Positions 8,660 to 18,259 of a DNA stretch of 64,000 nucleotides are shown in pieces. The position numbers and the translations under genes were made by a program. The notes below the pieces were generated by a model. The model did not search any database and had not been told where the DNA came from. It was given only the letters and a program-made list of their open reading frames with translations. The stretch is from assembly GCA_004144185.1 (NCBI GenBank), contig SEFP01000002.1, positions 372,001-436,000 on the forward strand, read 5' to 3'. Source of the DNA: Sphingobacteriales bacterium. Lineage in GTDB: Bacteria; Bacteroidota; Bacteroidia; Chitinophagales; Chitinophagaceae. How positions within the stretch are numbered: the first letter of the stretch is position 1; each line of letters starts with the position of its first letter.

Positions 8660-11600
8660 TTAGCTCAGCAGGAAGGCAATGTCATCGCGGGTGAGGCGTT
8701 TCAGGACCGCGCCGTCATCGCCGATCAGTTCTTCGGCCAGGATGCGCTTGCGTTCCTGCAACTGCATCATTTTTTCCTCAATACTGTCGCGGCAGATCAT
8801 CCGATACGCGAATACCGGCTTGGTCTGACCGATGCGGTGCGTCCGGTCGATGGCCTGTTGTTCCACCGCCGGATTCCACCATGGATCGACCAAGTATACA
8901 TACTCGGCCGCAGTCAGGTTGAGACCGACGCCACCCGCTTTCAGTGAAATCAGAAACACACGGCAGTCGGCTTCTTCCTGAAAGCGCCGTACGGCCTCGC
9001 GCCGGTCGGGAGCCGTCGTGCTGCCATCGAAATAAGCAAACGGAATCTCGGCAGCAGTAAGTCGTTCCCGGATCAGTGACAACATCCCGATAAACTGCGA
9101 AAACACCAACACCTTGTGATTGCCGGTATTTTCTTCCAATTCCCGCGTCAGTTCTTCCAGCTTTACGCTGTGGGTTTCGGTGGGCTTGTTGTCTTCCGGA
9201 ACCGCTCCTACCAGAGATGTTGCGTCACAGATTTGCCGCAGGCGGGTCAGGCCCTGCAAAATGTGCAGGTGCGACCGCTCAATACCCTGCTGATCAATCA
9301 GCCCCAGGATTTTGTCTTTGAAAACCACCCGCCAGCTGTTGTAAGCCTTACGCTGGGCCGGCCCCATCTCGCAGTACAGAATGGTTTCAGTTTTAGTCGG
9401 CAAGTCGCGTGCCACCTGTTCTTTGGTACGGCGAAGCATAAACGGCCCGGTCAGCTGCCGCAGTTGCCGCTTTACGCCCTGCTCGCCAAACTTATCGATC
9501 GGCGTGGCAAATTCGTTCATGAAAAACTCGCGGCTGCCCAGCATCCCCGGATTCAGGAAATTCAGCTGCGAGTACAGATCGAAAGTGTTGTTTTGCAGTG
9601 GGGTACCGCTTAATGCAATGCGGTGCCGGGCCTGTAACAGCAACGATGCCTTGGCCACCTGGCTTTGCGGGTTTTTAATGGCCTGGCTTTCGTCGAGCAC
9701 CACGCACTCAAACGGCACTTCCCGGAAGGCTTTGATGTCGCTGCGCATGGTGCCGTACGTGGTAATCACAATATCGTTTCCGGAAAGGCTGCTGACGGAC
9801 GCTTTGCGCCGCGGTCCGTGGTGGATATAGACCTGAAGGTGCGGTGCAAATTTCTGCACTTCCGCCTCCCAGTTGTATACCAGCGTAGTAGGACACACCA
9901 CCAGCAAACTGGCTTTCGTATCGCGCGACTTTAAATACAGGTAAAAAGCCAGGGCCTGAACCGTTTTTCCAAGTCCCATATCATCGGCCAGGATGCCGCC
10001 CCACCCGGCTTCGTACAGAAATACCAGCCACTGAAAACCGGTCAGCTGGTAGGGCCGCAAAGCAGCAGTCAATTGTTCCGGTGCATCCAGCTGGCTGTAG
10101 TCTTCCGAGATAATGGCCTGAAGGCGTTCCTGTTTTTTCCGGAGTTCCTGCAGCTGCTCATCTTCATCTACTTCAGACAACAGCTGTTCGATTACGCCGT
10201 AATGCGTACTCCGAAGGCGTAGCTTACCGGTGCGTGCGTCGCCCATTTTGAGCAGCAACCCGTATTTCTCGCGCCATTCTTCCGGAAGCAGCCCCAGGGT
10301 TCCGTCCGGCAGCCGCACATAGTTTTGACGCGCAGCCAGTGCTTTTTTAATGTCCACCAGGTTGGCCTGCTGATCGCCGTATTGCAAAGTCAACTGGGCA
10401 TCAAACCAATCGATTCCGCTGGAAATCCGAAGCTGGGTTTCCGGCTTGTGGGTGTTGAGGCGCAGGCCGCGCAGATTCGTCAGACCCGATAGTTCAACGC
10501 CGCTTTCGCGCATGATTTCCAGAAACCGGAAAAACCAGTTTTCAGAAAGCACTGCGGCCGCCGGCACAAAAAACACCGGACTGTCAGCACTCCGGATGAT
10601 ATCGGAGTGCAAGGACTGGATTTGTTGTAAAAAAGCGGATTCAACAGACAGGTCGCGCTCTTGCAAGACTACTTTTCCGCCTTCGGCCAAACGTACTTCA
10701 GCCGCTTTACCACCAATAATTTCCGTATCGCCATAAACAGCCACCGGACGCAATACAAGCACATGCTCGCGTTCGTCCAGATACAACCGCAGTTTGGGCG
10801 GTACCGGTGCTTTCCGGATCGCCAGTGCATCCTCAAACGCCAGTTCAATTTCGGCCGGCCAGTGCAGCACACGCTCCTGCAGATACTGCGGCCAGTCGGC
10901 GGCAGCAATCGTAGCCTGACGGCCCATCTGAAGCAGGGTTTCGACTTCCAGCACACTGGCAGACGATTCCAGCGCATACAGGGTATGGTGATGGCAGAAC
11001 AACGCCGCATTCAGAACCGATACCTCCTGTTCCGGAAGCTCGTACTCATTTAAAAACCAATGAAGCTTTTGCGTCACAGCACCTGTAGCTGCCGGATGAA
11101 ACGACACCTGTAGCTGGATGCGCTGGGTAGAAAAGCCAACGGCTTCCCCGGTTTCTACCGGAGCCTTTTCAGCCAGCAGATAGCCTTCGCCGGCAGGGGC
11201 CAGCAGTTGTAAGATGCGGTGATACTTGGGAAGCAGATATTCCCAGAAGGCCAAGCGGTAGTCGCCGGTGAGCTTTTCAGCCAGCTGCGGATCAGCAGCC
11301 GACAGCGATCCGCCAAACGGCATCAGCCGTTGCAGGTATCGCAGCACCTCGGCAGTTTGTGCTTTCCGGAACAGTGCGATCAGTTCGCGGTCTGCTTCCG
11401 GAAGTGTCGATGCCGGAACCACCCGGTCCAGATCCAATCGTTGGTAGGGCTTACCGGGGTTTCCGGCCTCATCTTCCAGCGCCTTGAGCACCTGCGGCTC
11501 CAGATACGGATAATAGTCGGGTTGTTTTTCAAGTCCGGGCACCAACCGGATTTTTTCGTCGGTTGGCAGCTCTACGACCGGTGCAGCAATGACCTGTGTA

Positions 11601-12427
11601 CGGGGCGCCTCCGGAAGCGGTTTAGCGGGAACAACCAGTCGTTTGATCGATGGATCGAGCACCCGAAGGGATGGTTTGCCATGCTGATCGTACGTGAAGG
11701 CAAACTTGCCATCCAGTTTATCGGTGAGCTTATACCCGTACAGGCTCAGCAACCGGTCTTTTTGTTCATCCCAGTTGCGCAGGCCATGAAAGAAATCAGC
11801 GCCTTTCTGGAAAAGCACCTGTAAAAACACGACGGCTTTATGGTAGCACAGCGGCACCCGGTCTTCGGAACAGGTGCAGGACGTATCGAAATAGCGTTCT
11901 TCATTCTGCCGTAGGCGTACTTCAAAGAGTTGATCGTTTTCCGGAACCTTGCCTTCAATTACATCTGTGGCAGCGGTATTGATGGTTGCGCTTCCGGAAC
12001 GGGCGGCATCTTTGGCAGCATCTATAATTTCAGGTTTGGAAAATACCCGCAGCATCGGATCCGAAACGGTACGCAACCGGAGTACGGTATGTTGCTGATC
12101 GTAGCGGATGTCCGCGCCCTGCAGGATCCCACTCTGAGCCAGATCCTGCAACTGAAACAGCGCCGCTACCTTATGGCGACACATTTCGCTGAGATTGTAC
12201 GGGCACTGACACCGGACCGAGAGATCGGCCGGGGTGCCATATTTCTGTACAACAACGGTGTAAAAATTCTGGTACTGATCGTTCCGTACCCGAAACCGGG
12301 CCTGCTCTACAAACGGGTCATTATCGATTAGGGACGCACCTCCGCTGCTATAAATGCGCTTGCCACGCCGAATCATCTCTTCGGTGCCGTGATTGTATAT
12401 GTACTTGAGAAGCGGTGAAAGCGCCAT
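8660..12427 (-). CDS. SNF2-family helicase with two SWIM zinc fingers
   Basis: This is a 1255-residue Swi2/Snf2 DNA-dependent ATPase. The N-terminus has two SWIM-type CxCx7CxH fingers: C73/C75/C83/H85 and C184/C186/C194/H196. A long middle region with no recognised motif follows. The ATPase has Walker A as DDMGLGKT (~residue 818), a DESQ box in place of DEAH (~912), and the C-terminal helicase lobe with THRIGQTKP (~1199). Bacterial SWIM-SNF2 proteins are assumed to remodel nucleoprotein or displace RNA polymerase, but their role is not established. The gene stands alone with its own -7 box and carries about nine TTCCGGAA sites. Confidence 0.92.
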   Translation of the reverse strand: MALSPLLKYIYNHGTEEMIRRGKRIYSSGGASLIDNDPFVEQARFRVRNDQYQNFYTVVVQKYGTPADLSVRCQCPYNLSEMCRHKVAALFQLQDLAQSGILQGADIRYDQQHTVLRLRTVSDPMLRVFSKPEIIDAAKDAARSGSATINTAATDVIEGKVPENDQLFEVRLRQNEERYFDTSCTCSEDRVPLCYHKAVVFLQVLFQKGADFFHGLRNWDEQKDRLLSLYGYKLTDKLDGKFAFTYDQHGKPSLRVLDPSIKRLVVPAKPLPEAPRTQVIAAPVVELPTDEKIRLVPGLEKQPDYYPYLEPQVLKALEDEAGNPGKPYQRLDLDRVVPASTLPEADRELIALFRKAQTAEVLRYLQRLMPFGGSLSAADPQLAEKLTGDYRLAFWEYLLPKYHRILQLLAPAGEGYLLAEKAPVETGEAVGFSTQRIQLQVSFHPAATGAVTQKLHWFLNEYELPEQEVSVLNAALFCHHHTLYALESSASVLEVETLLQMGRQATIAAADWPQYLQERVLHWPAEIELAFEDALAIRKAPVPPKLRLYLDEREHVLVLRPVAVYGDTEIIGGKAAEVRLAEGGKVVLQERDLSVESAFLQQIQSLHSDIIRSADSPVFFVPAAAVLSENWFFRFLEIMRESGVELSGLTNLRGLRLNTHKPETQLRISSGIDWFDAQLTLQYGDQQANLVDIKKALAARQNYVRLPDGTLGLLPEEWREKYGLLLKMGDARTGKLRLRSTHYGVIEQLLSEVDEDEQLQELRKKQERLQAIISEDYSQLDAPEQLTAALRPYQLTGFQWLVFLYEAGWGGILADDMGLGKTVQALAFYLYLKSRDTKASLLVVCPTTLVYNWEAEVQKFAPHLQVYIHHGPRRKASVSSLSGNDIVITTYGTMRSDIKAFREVPFECVVLDESQAIKNPQSQVAKASLLLQARHRIALSGTPLQNNTFDLYSQLNFLNPGMLGSREFFMNEFATPIDKFGEQGVKRQLRQLTGPFMLRRTKEQVARDLPTKTETILYCEMGPAQRKAYNSWRVVFKDKILGLIDQQGIERSHLHILQGLTRLRQICDATSLVGAVPEDNKPTETHSVKLEELTRELEENTGNHKVLVFSQFIGMLSLIRERLTAAEIPFAYFDGSTTAPDRREAVRRFQEEADCRVFLISLKAGGVGLNLTAAEYVYLVDPWWNPAVEQQAIDRTHRIGQTKPVFAYRMICRDSIEEKMMQLQERKRILAEELIGDDGAVLKRLTRDDIAFLLS

Positions 12428-12447
12428 AGCTGCGGAAAAAGCAAGCG

Positions 12448-12456
12448 GTAAAATTA
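12448..12456 (-). promoter_or_regulatory. -7 promoter box for the SNF2 gene
   Basis: The minus strand reads TAATTTTAC, close to TAnnTTTG, 21 nt upstream of the SNF2 ATG. It lies directly next to the terminator of the phosphate-transport operon. Confidence 0.4.
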
Positions 12457-12458
12457 CG

Positions 12459-12492
12459 AAAAACGCCTGTGGCAGTCACAGGCGTTTTTTTA
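12459..12492. terminator. Intrinsic terminator after the PiT gene
   Basis: A 10-bp perfect stem AACGCCTGTG (12462-12471) pairs with CACAGGCGTT (12477-12486) around a 5-nt loop, with T runs on both strands. On the minus strand it closes the DUF47-PiT operon, about 110 bp after the PiT stop and just before the SNF2 promoter. Confidence 0.85.
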
Positions 12493-12602
12493 AACTACAA
12501 AGCGAGGTTCCGGAACGAGCTTTTCCGATGATTAGAAACTGAGAGCAGCATCTGGGCAGACCTCCATAAATCCTGCGCATTGAGCCCGTTTCGATGCCTG
12601 GC

Positions 12603-14039
12603 TTACATGAAAAAGCTGAAAACTTTATACACTGCCGCAGCCATCAGGGCACTGACCGGAATAGTCAGGATCCACGCCCACAGCAGGTTGATCGTAACGC
12701 CCCAGCGCACCGCGCTGAGTCGCTTGGTGGCACCTACCCCGATAATGGAACCGGTAATGGTATGCGTGGTTGAAACCGGAATTTTCAGGTTTTCGGTGAT
12801 AAACAAGGTAATAGCGCCGGCTGTTTCGGCAGCAACGCCTTCAAACGGCGTCACCTTCGTAATGCGGGTACCCATGGTTTTAATGATTTTCCACCCACCG
12901 CTCATGGTGCCGGCAGCAATCGCCACGTAACAGGCCATTGGTACCCAAACCGGCATCTCACTAAAGTCAGTGATCTGTTTGCCGGCAATCAGCGCCGCGG
13001 TGATGATTCCCATGACTTTCTGCGCATCGTTACCGCCGTGGCCGATGGAGAATGCAGCGGACGAAACCAGCTGCATCCGCTTCAGCCAGATCTGCGAGTC
13101 CATGACATTGAGATTGCTCAGGAACAAGGTAAATATGGCCATTGCCGTTATAATGATCCACAGCAGAATCCATTTAAAATTATGGCCGAACAGGGCTACC
13201 CGAACCCATTCAACGCCCCAGGCCGCCTCGAATGGAATGGTTTTGGAAACCAGTTCACCTTTCCGGAACAGGGTATACGAAAAGGGCTGGCCGACATCCA
13301 ATTTCTTCATGCCCAGATCGAGCGCCAGCTCCGACTGAAGGGGGGCATTGTTGAACGTAACAATCGAATCGCCTTTTTGAAAGCCCATGCGCTGGGCCGG
13401 GCTTTTATTGCTCAGATCGGTGATCAGGGCCGCGTGGGCATCCTGGTTCCAGTCGGTGCGCATTCCGGAAATGTGCGTGGCTTTGGTATCGATCTGGACA
13501 TACAGCAGCACCGCTACTGCGGCAATTACACCCAGCGAAACCAGTTTGGGCTTGATGCTTTTATCGAAAGCGTGCAGAAACCAGGTGGCAATGATAAAGG
13601 CCATAATCATCCCGATCAGCGGTGCCAGGACAATAAACGAAACCGTTTTGATAATCGGCTCGCGGTTGATGGCGTCAATGCTGGCGTGCGCAATGGCGGC
13701 ACCGGCAAAGCCTCCGATCAGTGTATGCGAAGACGAGGACGGAATGCCAAACCACCAGGTCAGCAGGTTCCAGATAATGGCTGCGATAAGTCCGGAAGCG
13801 ATCACCGGCAGGGTAATCGCCGCTTTATCAACGGTTTTAGCGATGGTATCGGCTACACCGTGATCGCGAAAAATGAAAAAGGCTGCGAAGTTGAACAACG
13901 CGGCCCACAGCACTGCCTGCAACGGCGTCAGTACCTTGGTAGAGACTACGGTGGCGATCGAGTTGGCGGCATCGTGAAAACCATTGATATAATCAAAGGC
14001 CAGTGCCAGCACAATAATAGCAATCAGTAAAGGAGTCAT
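12603..14039 (-). CDS. PiT-family phosphate transporter with a PDZ-like insert
   Basis: This is an inorganic phosphate:cation symporter of the PiT/PHO-4 family, 478 residues. Both halves carry the signature: GFHDAANSIAT at residues 20-30 and GHGGNDAQKVMG at 333-344, and transmembrane helices flank each. Between the halves, where the family has a soluble loop, residues ~202-270 look like a PDZ domain: a LITDLSNKSPAQRMGFQKGD stretch (SPAxxAG-L-KGD type), a short helix and a closing strand TIPF. That insert is inferred from pattern only. The gene is 21 bp downstream of a DUF47 regulator gene and near a divergent OprP-like porin, which together suggest phosphate uptake. Confidence 0.9.
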   Translation of the reverse strand: MTPLLIAIIVLALAFDYINGFHDAANSIATVVSTKVLTPLQAVLWAALFNFAAFFIFRDHGVADTIAKTVDKAAITLPVIASGLIAAIIWNLLTWWFGIPSSSSHTLIGGFAGAAIAHASIDAINREPIIKTVSFIVLAPLIGMIMAFIIATWFLHAFDKSIKPKLVSLGVIAAVAVLLYVQIDTKATHISGMRTDWNQDAHAALITDLSNKSPAQRMGFQKGDSIVTFNNAPLQSELALDLGMKKLDVGQPFSYTLFRKGELVSKTIPFEAAWGVEWVRVALFGHNFKWILLWIIITAMAIFTLFLSNLNVMDSQIWLKRMQLVSSAAFSIGHGGNDAQKVMGIITAALIAGKQITDFSEMPVWVPMACYVAIAAGTMSGGWKIIKTMGTRITKVTPFEGVAAETAGAITLFITENLKIPVSTTHTITGSIIGVGATKRLSAVRWGVTINLLWAWILTIPVSALMAAAVYKVFSFFM

Positions 14040-14060
14040 ATCCGGAAAAAGAAGACTGGC

Positions 14061-14702
14061 CTAAGAGTATTTGATGATAATGGTTTCAATAACGTTAGCT
14101 GCGTCTTCGCACTTATCCGTTACGACTTCCAGTTCTTCATAGATGTCTTTGCGCTTGATGATTTCGATAGCATCCAGCCGGCTGGAGAACAAGGCCTGAA
14201 TGGCAATATCCAGCAGATCGTCGGCTTCGTTTTCATAGCTGTTGACATCCACGCAGCATTGGGTGATGACCGCCATATTCTTCATCGTCCGTAGCTCCCG
14301 GATACCGGTATCAAGCGAGGCAATCGACTTCTGAATTACATAGGCAAACTTGACCATATGGTGGTCCAGATCTTCCAGACCGTAATTGAGGATGCGTTTG
14401 GCTGAGCCCCAGATAAAATCGGCTACATCATCCAGCGCAGAGGCCAGCGTGTGAATATCTTCCCGGTCAAACGGAGTAATAAAATTCTGTCCGAGCTCAA
14501 TGAAAATGCGATGGGTGATTTCATCGCAGCGGTGCTCAAAATCATTGATATTCTTCAGCGCCGTGTATCGGCTGGCCGCATCCTGAATCTGCAATGCTTT
14601 TGGAAACGCCTCGGCCATTTCCTTAAGCACGCTCATCAACTCTTCGAAGAGACTGTAGAAAACCCGGTCTTTGGGCGTAAACATTTTCAGGAAGCCTGAC
14701 AT
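14061..14702 (-). CDS. DUF47 (PhoU-like) regulator of phosphate transport
   Basis: This is a 213-residue all-helical DUF47 protein, a PhoU-related family usually encoded next to PiT transporters and thought to regulate them. I start at the ATG ending at 14702 (MSGFLKMFTPKDRVFY...), the usual family N-terminus; an upstream ATG would add 14 unrelated residues. Conserved acidic segments such as DREDIHTLASALDDVADFI and NDFEHRCDEITH, likely metal-binding, are visible. It lies immediately upstream of the PiT gene in one operon. Confidence 0.92.
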   Translation of the reverse strand: MSGFLKMFTPKDRVFYSLFEELMSVLKEMAEAFPKALQIQDAASRYTALKNINDFEHRCDEITHRIFIELGQNFITPFDREDIHTLASALDDVADFIWGSAKRILNYGLEDLDHHMVKFAYVIQKSIASLDTGIRELRTMKNMAVITQCCVDVNSYENEADDLLDIAIQALFSSRLDAIEIIKRKDIYEELEVVTDKCEDAANVIETIIIKYS

Positions 14703-14812
14703 AGATAGAAGTTTGAACAAAGGTATTTTCCGGGAATGCAGCAAACCGGTTTCCTTTAAAACTTAATGATTCCGTAATACAGGGCTAACATAAAAATTTT
14801 ATTGAAGAGGCG

Positions 14813-14820
14813 CAATTTTG
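14813..14820 (+). promoter_or_regulatory. -7-like box abutting the porin start
   Basis: CAATTTTG ends only 3 nt before the porin ATG at 14824. If used, the transcript would be leaderless. The same arrangement occurs before several other genes in the window. Confidence 0.35.
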
Positions 14821-14823
14821 CAC

Positions 14824-16140
14824 ATGCCTTTTTTTAGACGCCTATTTTCAATCAGTGCCTTGTTTTGTCTTCTAGTCAGCCCGGTATATGCCCAACAATT
14901 CCTCACGGATATGATGGATACCACCACCACATTGGGGAAAGGCTATTACTCTATTTTTCAGCGCTACGATCAATTGCGCTTCACCGGATACGTACAGCCG
15001 CAGTATCAGTGGGCTTCTGATAAGGGCGCCAAAGTTCCGGCGGCCGGCGATTTTGGTCCGTATACCAACAGCCGGTTTATGCTTCGGCGCAGCCGACTTC
15101 GGGCCGATTATGTGGTGCGCCGGGCAGACAAGCAGCCGGTCACCCACTTTGTGCTTCAACTCGATGCCACCGAGAAAGGCGTTTTTGCCCGGGATGTCTG
15201 GGGCCGCTATTTTGAAAACCGCTGGAGTATGCTTTCGTTTACAGCCGGCTTGTTTGCCCGGCCGTTTGGCTATGAAGTCAACCTGTCGTCTGCCGACCGG
15301 GAAGCGCCGGAACGGGGCCGGGCCTCTCAGATCCTGATGCGGACCGAGCGTGATCTGGGTATCATGGCTTCGTTTGAACCCAGAGGCACGTACCTGAAAC
15401 GCTTCAACTGGCTGCGTTTTGATGCCGGCATCTTTAACGGTCAGGGCCTTACCGCTCCCACCGATTATGACAGCCACAAAGACGTGATCGGCCGGCTGTA
15501 TGTGCGCCCGGCCAATGGCTTTAAAAACGGCTGGCGGCTGAGCGGCGGCGTTTCTTACCTGTATGGAGGCATTTTTAACCCTTCCGGAAAATTGTTTACT
15601 GCCTCCGGCAGCGGGACCACTGCGATCATGACGGTCGATTCCCCGGCAGCCGACATCGCCAAACGCCGGTATCTGGGTGCCGATCTGCAGTTGCGCATCC
15701 CTAACAGTAAAGGCGCTACGGAGTTCCGGGCCGAATACATCCGGGGCCTGCAAACGGGCATTGCGGGTTCTTCCGAAACACCTACGACCCTCACCAACAG
15801 CACAGGAGTACCAGTTCCGTTGTATACCCGGCAGTTTGATGCTGCTTATTTCTACTTTTTGCAAAATCTGGGCTCTCCCCGCCATCAGCTGGTGTTGAAG
15901 TACGACTGGTATGATCCCAACGTGGCGCTTTCCGGAAAAGATGTGGCTCCCGGCCGTGGCTTTTCCGGAGCCGACATCAGTTATCATACCCTGGGCGGCG
16001 GGTATGTATGGTATGCCTCGCCGCACCTTAAAGCCACGCTCTGGTATGATCATGTCCGGAATGAAAGCACTGATCTACCCGGCTTTACCGACGATATCAG
16101 CGACGATGTATTTACGGCCCGGTTGCAATACCGGTTCTAA
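14824..16140 (+). CDS. OprO/OprP-type phosphate-selective porin
   Basis: This 438-residue outer-membrane protein begins with a signal peptide (residues 1-23, ending VYA-QQ). Next comes a short helical segment, then many alternating amphipathic strands and a C-terminal aromatic residue (LQYRF), the usual end of a beta-barrel. The FTGYVQPQYQW and FMLRRSRLRADY segments are typical of the porin O/P family. It is divergent from the DUF47-PiT operon with a 121-bp spacer, so it likely provides the outer-membrane step of phosphate uptake. Start: ATG at 14824; the TTG two codons earlier is less likely. Confidence 0.88.
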   Translation: MPFFRRLFSISALFCLLVSPVYAQQFLTDMMDTTTTLGKGYYSIFQRYDQLRFTGYVQPQYQWASDKGAKVPAAGDFGPYTNSRFMLRRSRLRADYVVRRADKQPVTHFVLQLDATEKGVFARDVWGRYFENRWSMLSFTAGLFARPFGYEVNLSSADREAPERGRASQILMRTERDLGIMASFEPRGTYLKRFNWLRFDAGIFNGQGLTAPTDYDSHKDVIGRLYVRPANGFKNGWRLSGGVSYLYGGIFNPSGKLFTASGSGTTAIMTVDSPAADIAKRRYLGADLQLRIPNSKGATEFRAEYIRGLQTGIAGSSETPTTLTNSTGVPVPLYTRQFDAAYFYFLQNLGSPRHQLVLKYDWYDPNVALSGKDVAPGRGFSGADISYHTLGGGYVWYASPHLKATLWYDHVRNESTDLPGFTDDISDDVFTARLQYRF

Positions 16141-16181
16141 GCTTCCGAAAGGAGACGTGGCGGGTGTCAGGAAACATGAAT

Positions 16182-16189
16182 TATCTTCG
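16182..16189 (+). promoter_or_regulatory. -7 box abutting the vWA gene start
   Basis: TATCTTCG, a TAnnTTTG variant, ends 5 nt before the ATG at 16195. This again predicts a leaderless or nearly leaderless transcript. Confidence 0.4.
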
Positions 16190-16194
16190 GGGCG

Positions 16195-18198
16195 ATGCTT
16201 GTTGGGTTATGGATGTTAGCTGTTATCAGCACACTGGCGGCCGGTTGGCTTACTTACCGGGCCGATCGGAATAAAGGCTTTTCAAAGCCCTGGCGTACCG
16301 CATTACTGCGGAGCCTGCTGGTGCTGGGCGTCTGGGTACTGCTCCTGGCGCCTACCCTTTCCTTTCAGACCCATCAGTTGCAGCGCCCGACCGTGGTGCT
16401 GTTGCAGGATGATTCCCGTTCAATCGGCGCTGCGCTGAATGCCGATACGGGTGCCTTCCGGAAAACACTTGACCGGCTGTCGACCCAATTGGAACAGGAT
16501 GCACGGGTGATCCGGCTATCGTTCGGCGCGACTGTACGGTCTGATAGTTCCTTCCGGTACACCGGAGCATTTACCAATATCTCCGCTTCCCTCGAAGCAG
16601 CCGTTACGCGGTCCGGGAAACGCAGTCCGGCTGTTATCATCCTGGCGACCGACGGGCGTTACAATGCCGGCAGCAATCCGCTGTACACTACACTACCCAT
16701 TACGGCACCGGTTCATTTGCTTTCAGTAGGTGATACTGCGCTGGAGAAGGATCTGCGTATCGGACGCATCTACGCGCCGCGGGTCGTAGCCAAAGGCAGC
16801 AGCTTTGAAGTACGCGCCGATCTACTGGCGACCGGTCTGGACGGATATGCCACTACAGCTTCTCTGCAAGGCAGTGACGGCGCACGGGGCAGTCACAGCT
16901 TCACGGTTTCCGGAATGCGCTTCGACGGAGCTGCCTCCTATCGGTTGCAGGCAGGCAAGGCCGGTATTTACAGCTATACCGTCCAGCTGCCTATCGCGCC
17001 GGGCGAGGTAAATACGCAAAACAACACACGGCGTTTCTATGTAGAAGTCGTGGATCAGAAAAAGAAGGTATTGCTGGCTGCCGCTGTGCCCCACCCCGAT
17101 ATTAAAGCGATCCGGGAAGCCCTGAGCACCGTAGAGGCCTATGAGGTAACGGTACAGACCGGCCTGACACCCGTGAATATGAGTGCCTACGACGTAGCCA
17201 TCCTGCACGGATTACCGGCTTCCGGAACCAGCGGACTTGCCCAAATCCCGAGCTGGTTTATCGCTACCCCTACTACGTCCATTCCGGAACTGAATGCAGC
17301 CCAGCAAACCGTTGCAATAGCAGGCGGCGGACAGCGGTTTTCGTATGCCCTTCCGCCCACTGGCTTTTCGTTGTTTACCCCACCACCCGGCATTGATGCC
17401 CTGCTGGAACGGTTGCCGCCGCTGACAGTCACTGGTAGCAGCTGGCGGGTAGCCGGCGATGCCCAAAGCTTATTCCGTCAGCGTGAAGGTTCCAACGCGC
17501 CGCTGTGGGCACTCCGTAGCGGCCGGCCGGCAGAGGCGGTTACAACAGGCGAAGGGTTGTGGCGCTGGCGACTGGCCGAATACCGGCAACGTAAAGAACA
17601 ACGGATTGTAGACGAGTGCATCCGGCAAACGGTCGCCTTCCTGGCCGCAGGAACCGGCGATCGAAAATTCCGGCTGGAACTTCCCAAATGGGAATGGAAC
17701 GATGGCGAAGGCGTGGTACTGAACGGATATCTGCTGAATGCCGGCAATCAGAGTGTAAACGATGCTGCGGTAACGGTAACCCTTACGGATAGCGCAGGCC
17801 GGGTCCGGAATTATACCATGGACCGTGCCGGCAGCAGCTACCGGTTGAGCCTGGGGTCTTTGCTGCCCGGCAGTTATCGCTACAGCGGCAGAGCCGTTGC
17901 AGATGGGAAAGCTTATACCGATGGCGGCAGTTTTGTAGTTAGTGACATGCCGATTGAACTGTTGCAAACCGGTGCTGATTATCCGTTCTTGCAAAACCTG
18001 GCAGGCCGTTACAGGGGAACCGTTCGCCCCTGGCAGCAAGCCGATTCGCTCGTGCAGCAGCTTCGGGCACAGGACCTTCTAAAGCCCCGGATTGAAACTG
18101 ATGCCACGCCCAAACCGCTCATCGACTGGAAATGGATGTTTTTGGTGCTGCTCCTGATTGCAACTGCTGAGTGGGCCATCCGACGCTACAACAGTTAG
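16195..18198 (+). CDS. Membrane-anchored vWA-domain protein
   Basis: This 667-residue protein has two N-terminal membrane helices (residues 3-20 and ~37-55). A von Willebrand A domain follows, whose MIDAS motif DDSRS (72-76), a Thr-bearing loop and ATDGRYN are present, so metal binding is likely retained. A beta-sandwich region with CARDB/Ig-like character and a C-terminal helix (WMFLVLLLIATAEW) complete it. It resembles Bacteroidota BatA-like vWA membrane proteins, but no MoxR or other Bat genes are nearby. The cellular role is unknown; a cell-envelope scaffold is a guess. Confidence 0.75.
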   Translation: MLVGLWMLAVISTLAAGWLTYRADRNKGFSKPWRTALLRSLLVLGVWVLLLAPTLSFQTHQLQRPTVVLLQDDSRSIGAALNADTGAFRKTLDRLSTQLEQDARVIRLSFGATVRSDSSFRYTGAFTNISASLEAAVTRSGKRSPAVIILATDGRYNAGSNPLYTTLPITAPVHLLSVGDTALEKDLRIGRIYAPRVVAKGSSFEVRADLLATGLDGYATTASLQGSDGARGSHSFTVSGMRFDGAASYRLQAGKAGIYSYTVQLPIAPGEVNTQNNTRRFYVEVVDQKKKVLLAAAVPHPDIKAIREALSTVEAYEVTVQTGLTPVNMSAYDVAILHGLPASGTSGLAQIPSWFIATPTTSIPELNAAQQTVAIAGGGQRFSYALPPTGFSLFTPPPGIDALLERLPPLTVTGSSWRVAGDAQSLFRQREGSNAPLWALRSGRPAEAVTTGEGLWRWRLAEYRQRKEQRIVDECIRQTVAFLAAGTGDRKFRLELPKWEWNDGEGVVLNGYLLNAGNQSVNDAAVTVTLTDSAGRVRNYTMDRAGSSYRLSLGSLLPGSYRYSGRAVADGKAYTDGGSFVVSDMPIELLQTGADYPFLQNLAGRYRGTVRPWQQADSLVQQLRAQDLLKPRIETDATPKPLIDWKWMFLVLLLIATAEWAIRRYNS

Positions 18199-18259
18199 GT
18201 CCGATCGATTGGAACTAGCGTCCGTCAGACAAATCTCAGTAGACTGCCTTATTAAACGC

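Noticed and set aside
13038-14030. 330-codon plus-strand frame over the PiT gene
   Set aside because: Shadow of a well-conserved transporter gene with no protein signature.
14872-16053. 393-codon frame on the minus strand opposite the porin gene
   Set aside because: No recognisable protein; the porin on the other strand has a clear signal peptide and barrel.
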